64,000 nt of DNA, taken from the NCBI GenBank assembly GCA_031213475.1, contig JARUPZ010000003.1:16858869-16922868 (forward strand), read 5' to 3'. The DNA is from Nereocystis luetkeana (taxonomy: Eukaryota; Sar; Phaeophyceae; Laminariales; Laminariaceae). Positions 60,554 through 64,000 of this stretch are shown piece by piece. The notes beneath the pieces were generated by a model. It saw only the letters and a list, made by a program, of their open reading frames with translations, was not told the DNA's origin and made no database searches. The translations under genes and the position numbers were made by a program. How positions within the stretch are numbered: the stretch's first letter is position 1; each line of letters opens with the position of its first letter.

Positions 60554-61345
60554 ATGTCCAAGATATCGCCCTCATTCGTGGGCTTGGTGCTTGCGTTGGC
60601 CGTTGCGCAGCGGTCTTGCTCCTGTACCTCGGCGCTCGTCCTGCGCGACACTGCTGCTCCTGCCTCGGTCGGCCACCCTGCGAGTGCCACGAGAACATCA
60701 TTCGTTTCAACGCCGTTCTTGCCCAGACTCCACAAGCGAACTCTAGCGATGACGCAGGCCGACAGCGGAGCCACTTCTCCCGTGCAGGCAGCACCCAGTG
60801 ACGGCGACAGCACTGCAGAGGGTGAGTCGATACAGCGGTACGGCAGCAAGCAGTATAGCAGTATAGCAGTATCTACGTGCTACCTGGTATGTACGAGTAG
60901 GCAAGGTTCATTTACTGCTGTGTGCTGCTGTGTGCGTACATCACAGACCAACGTACTCGTAATTTGACGTGTTTTTCGTATCGCTCTTAGCCCTTTTAGA
61001 ACCGCAGTCCCGTTGTGGGTACAAACCACTAAAATTTCAAGTACTTTGTCCCCAAAACGGTACTGCGGTTCTAAAGAGGCTTGGAAGGCCTGGCTGCTGG
61101 CTGCACCATAAAACGCGATATGTAAGATACCTGGTAAAAGATAAAGCAAAGAAAGAGCATTTCATGGTTTCATCATCACATTTGTACTGGTGATCACATT
61201 TTGGTGGCTGGAAAGATTCTCCGAATGTTCGTGGTTCATGTTTTATTTTTAGCATCAGAATTGGGGGCAGACATTTTGAATACGTAGCCATCGCTCAGAA
61301 GACGGCTTGAGGTGCTATCCATGATACTGCTACCGACGCTGCTGC

Positions 61346-61387
<42 letters not shown>

Positions 61388-62759
61388 GGCGTCTTCATAC
61401 GAATTGCACCGCTGTGCGTAGATACTATTAGTAAGATAGATGTAAGCAAATACTCGATCTGCACACCGCTACAAGCAGCACCCTCGCATCATATGGCCGT
61501 GACGTACCTACCAGGTACATGCACATTGGACATGTACCTCGTCCCTCGTACATATCTCAATGGCAACCGTTCACTTTACGCTGTACAACTTGTACTACAG
61601 CTGCATACGAGTGCGGCTCAGCACAGCAGTGTAGCAGCAGTACACACTATTAATAATCAGTATGAACGTACTGCTGTGTTAACTCCTATATACGAGGTAC
61701 CAGGTATACTATTAACCCTTTTAGCACCGCAGTCCCACATGTAGAGACAAATCACTCAAATTATGAGTAGTTTGTCGCCAAAACGGGACTGGGGTCCTAA
61801 AAGGGTTAATGCTATTAATAGGTATATGGGACCCCGAGAGCGCGAGCAAACCAATGATCAATGGTACTATTATTCAATAATAAATACTGCTGCTCTAACT
61901 TTGTTGTTGCAGCACAGCAGCAGTATTACATCAACCGTTCAGGAGCTACAATACCAGGTATAGTAGTATACTTCGTATAGGGTATCGGATATATATGGGT
62001 GTACGGCATATACGCATACGGTGGAGGCCCTGAAGTACGGGTGGGATGACGTTGATTTTAGCCCATGCCGTTTGACGCCTTACCCCTTGCATTGGAGCTC
62101 GGACACCAACTGAAGTTGTGTAATCACGCAGTGGCGGTGGCCGTACTCTCGACTTGTTACCGTCAAATTCCTCCCCGCTCTCAAGTCCCAAGAGAGTTGA
62201 TAGCTTATCTATTGAGGACTGCAGCCCCGTTTTGGGGATAAATCAGTCAAATTCGAAGTAGTTTGTCCTCAAAATGGGGTTGCAGTCCTAAAATGGTTAC
62301 TACTATTAATAATAGGACACCCAGGTATAACTATAATACTGCTGTAGACTCTTTCTTAGACTCTTTCTTGCGCACTTATTAATAGCATGGAAATAGTCAA
62401 GGACATGTATGCCGGCTATTCGGAAGTTGTATCTTGGCTTCGGAAATGTAATCAGTACGGACGAGGACAAAAGACAAGGACAAGGACGGCGACTCGTACG
62501 GACCCTGGATTTACAGGACGTCTTTGCTGTAACCACGAGTATCGGAAGTATCATGGGTGTCATCCATACGTACTGTAGAATCAACGCTTTAGGACTGCAT
62601 CTACAGTGTATCGCTCTTTTTCTGACAGTCAATGGACTTCTTCTCCCCTCGGTTTAGTAGCACCAGCAGAGAGAGGCACTGTTCAGTAGTGTTCTCTGTT
62701 CACGCTGTGCGGCGGAAAAGGGCACAGGCGCGCAGGCAGTCCCCACCCCATGTCAGTAG

Positions 62760-62790
<31 letters not shown>

Positions 62791-64000
62791 AGCAGCAAGC
62801 ACCTGACGTGAAGTGGGCGTTAAGAGGTACGAAAGGGGGGGGCGAGCAGGGGGTAGGTGTTGACTGCTTTGCAGAGGAGAGGAGCCGCCACGACTGTTGA
62901 TCGTTCGCATATTCATCAAAGGAGTACCCCCCCTTCCATCCATTTGCAAACGAGTCCGCCTTACAAACGGTTCTCACAGCAGTAGCGGTAGGATGCAGCT
63001 CACCCTCAAATACACTTCATGCGACTTGCCGAACACCTCACGGCGCTTCGCGGTCGGTGCGAGCAACGTCTGCTTGGTCGCTCAAAATCCGACATATCCT
63101 CGGTCCCATCATACGACGACGGCCATGCATGACATAAGACTTGAGTACCCCCCCCCTCCTATTGAGTACACCCCCCCCCCCCATCCAACGCCGAAGCTCC
63201 CGCTGCCCTTCCCCTCATCATCATCCTCTTCCTCTTTTCCGTTGTCCCTCTTCCTTGTCTCTTCACCTGCTCATCCTGTTTTGCTGCCTGTTGCGTATCA
63301 GTGTCTTCGTTCATGACGGTGGTCGTGGAGGATGGCGATGTGAAGCAGCTGCGCAATCCTGACAACGTCAGTACGAGCGCGGTCCAAGACGGCTTGTATC
63401 TGTATCGAAAGCTGATGGCGTGCGAAGACCCGATCCTCAAGCAACCGGTTCAGTTAGCGATGCAGGTGAGAAAGAGCGTAAGAGCTGCTTTCGTTACTCG
63501 CACTGCCAACTACTGGTGCAATCTGCGCGCAAGCAAGCCCGTGGTGCCTGCCTGTACCGTAAGCATCTTCTCTATTTTTTCTGGTATGCAATCGTTGCGG
63601 TTGGCACATTGGCTGGTACTGATGAGGACCAACGCCCCAATGGGTAGGGTGGGCCGTAACTAGACCAAGTCCGGCGGGCAGGCAGCATAGCCTACTCTAG
63701 ATTTTTGTTGGAGGATGAGTTCGCGCAAGTCCCACGCTACCAGGGGGAGATGACTCCCCCAGATGGCCATCTCCGCTGCCCGTCGTCCTCTCGGGAAACG
63801 GGTCGGGTCAACATACTTACGCGCCCGACGTGGTAGCAGCAGCAGCAGCAGCAGCAGCAGCCTGGTCTGCTATTGCAACCGAGCGGCGGGTTAAAATGGC
63901 GCACGACACGCATTTTCTATGTGGAAGTGTGGTAAGCATCACCCTTTCAGTACTGCTCTGCCTAAAAATACTCGACTTGCCTCTAATTCCAAGGAATACT
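60554..64000 (+). CDS. gene with N-terminal signal sequence, first two exons (continues past window)
   Basis: Exon 1, 60554-60821, opens MSKISPSFVGLVLALAVAQR: a basic start, an 11-residue hydrophobic core and a Cys/Ser/Ala-rich end, as in a signal peptide. It continues with a Ser/Thr/Ala/Pro-rich, Arg-containing stretch (SATRTSFVSTPFLPRLHKR) that could be a plastid transit peptide, but there is no ASAFAP-type motif with Phe after the cleavage site. The donor GCAGAGG/gtgagt (phase 1) fits exon 2, 63302-63465 (acceptor GCCTGTTGCGTATCAG), reading MTVVVEDGDVKQL, VSTSAVQDGLYLYRKLMACE, DPILKQPVQLAMQ, then /gtgaga in phase 0. Later exons are outside the window or unrecognised. The mature protein's function is unknown. 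Confidence 0.65.
60988..61080. repeat. palindromic element, AACCCTTTTAG family, copy 6
   Basis: Starts TAGCCCTTTTAGAACCGCAG and ends GTACTGCGGTTCTAAAGAGG; lies in the first intron of the gene at 60554. Confidence 0.9.
61328..61386. repeat. (CTG)n microsatellite
   Basis: About 18 CTG triplets, a few interrupted. Confidence 0.92.
61713..61808. repeat. palindromic element, AACCCTTTTAG family, copy 7
   Basis: Starts TTAACCCTTTTAGCACCGCA and ends GGGACTGGGGTCCTAAAAGG then GTTAA. CTATTAA flanks both sides, a possible target duplication. Confidence 0.9.
62208..62299. repeat. palindromic element, AACCCTTTTAG family, copy 8
   Basis: Left end worn (CTATTGAGGACTGCAGCCCC), right end TTGCAGTCCTAAAATGGTTA. 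Confidence 0.8.
62760..62799. repeat. (ATC)n(AGC)n microsatellite
   Basis: ATC triplets pass directly into AGC triplets. Confidence 0.9.
62943..63152. repeat. ~200-bp dispersed element, copy 3
   Basis: GTCCGCCTTACAAACGGTTC, GGTAGGATGCAGCTCACCCT, GCGCTTCGCGGTCGGTGC, CATACGACGACGGCCATGCA and GAGTACCCCCCC match copy 2 in order. It sits just before the acceptor region of exon 63302. Confidence 0.8.
63837..63861. repeat. (AGC)n microsatellite
   Basis: Eight AGC triplets. Confidence 0.9.

Overview
This window looks like nuclear DNA of a stramenopile, most likely a brown alga related to Ectocarpus. That assignment is inference, from very intron-rich genes with long introns, balanced base composition, short exons of 36-390 bp with clean GT-AG (and three GC-AG) borders, dense short palindromic repeats, and LRR/EF-hand and IQ proteins of a kind I associate with heterokonts. 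No bacterial operons, no CRISPR array, no rRNA and no recognisable virus-like or retrotransposon protein were seen.

Layout. (1) Positions 1-14182, minus strand: one giant gene whose 11 recognised exons encode about 2,020 residues and run off the left edge. It has a long disordered first third, a run of four IQ motifs and two helical modules resembling the dynein stalk region. Its introns hold a minisatellite (5.1-5.4 kb), an inverted repeat of two ORF-like arms (8.0-8.5 kb), a possible plus-strand exon (9.72 kb) and a direct repeat (13.0-13.3 kb). (2) 14.2-16.9 kb: repeat-rich spacer with one candidate minus-strand ORF. (3) 16899-19144, plus: a six-exon conserved-looking gene of unknown function. 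(4) 19600-43465, plus: a gene of at least 26 exons with leucine-rich repeats, then a pair of EF-hands, then a long conserved C-terminal region. (5) 45033-50481, plus: an eight-exon gene that appears to use the same kind of C-terminal module as gene 4. (6) 50.5-60.5 kb: gene-poor, filled with small palindromic elements and simple repeats. (7) 60554 to the right edge, plus: the first two exons of a gene encoding a protein with an N-terminal signal sequence.

Exon chains were built by eye. Each junction was accepted only when the splice sites and the reading phase of both flanking exons agreed; junctions that do not close are flagged. Three repeat families recur: a ~110-bp palindrome with CTATTACGGGGGACC ends (7 copies), a ~95-bp palindrome with AACCCTTTTAG ends (8 copies) and a ~200-bp element (3 copies). 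Several introns also carry short copies of the neighbouring exon. The least familiar material is the pair of plus-strand genes at 19.6-50.5 kb with a shared unnamed module, the giant IQ protein, and the exon echoes.
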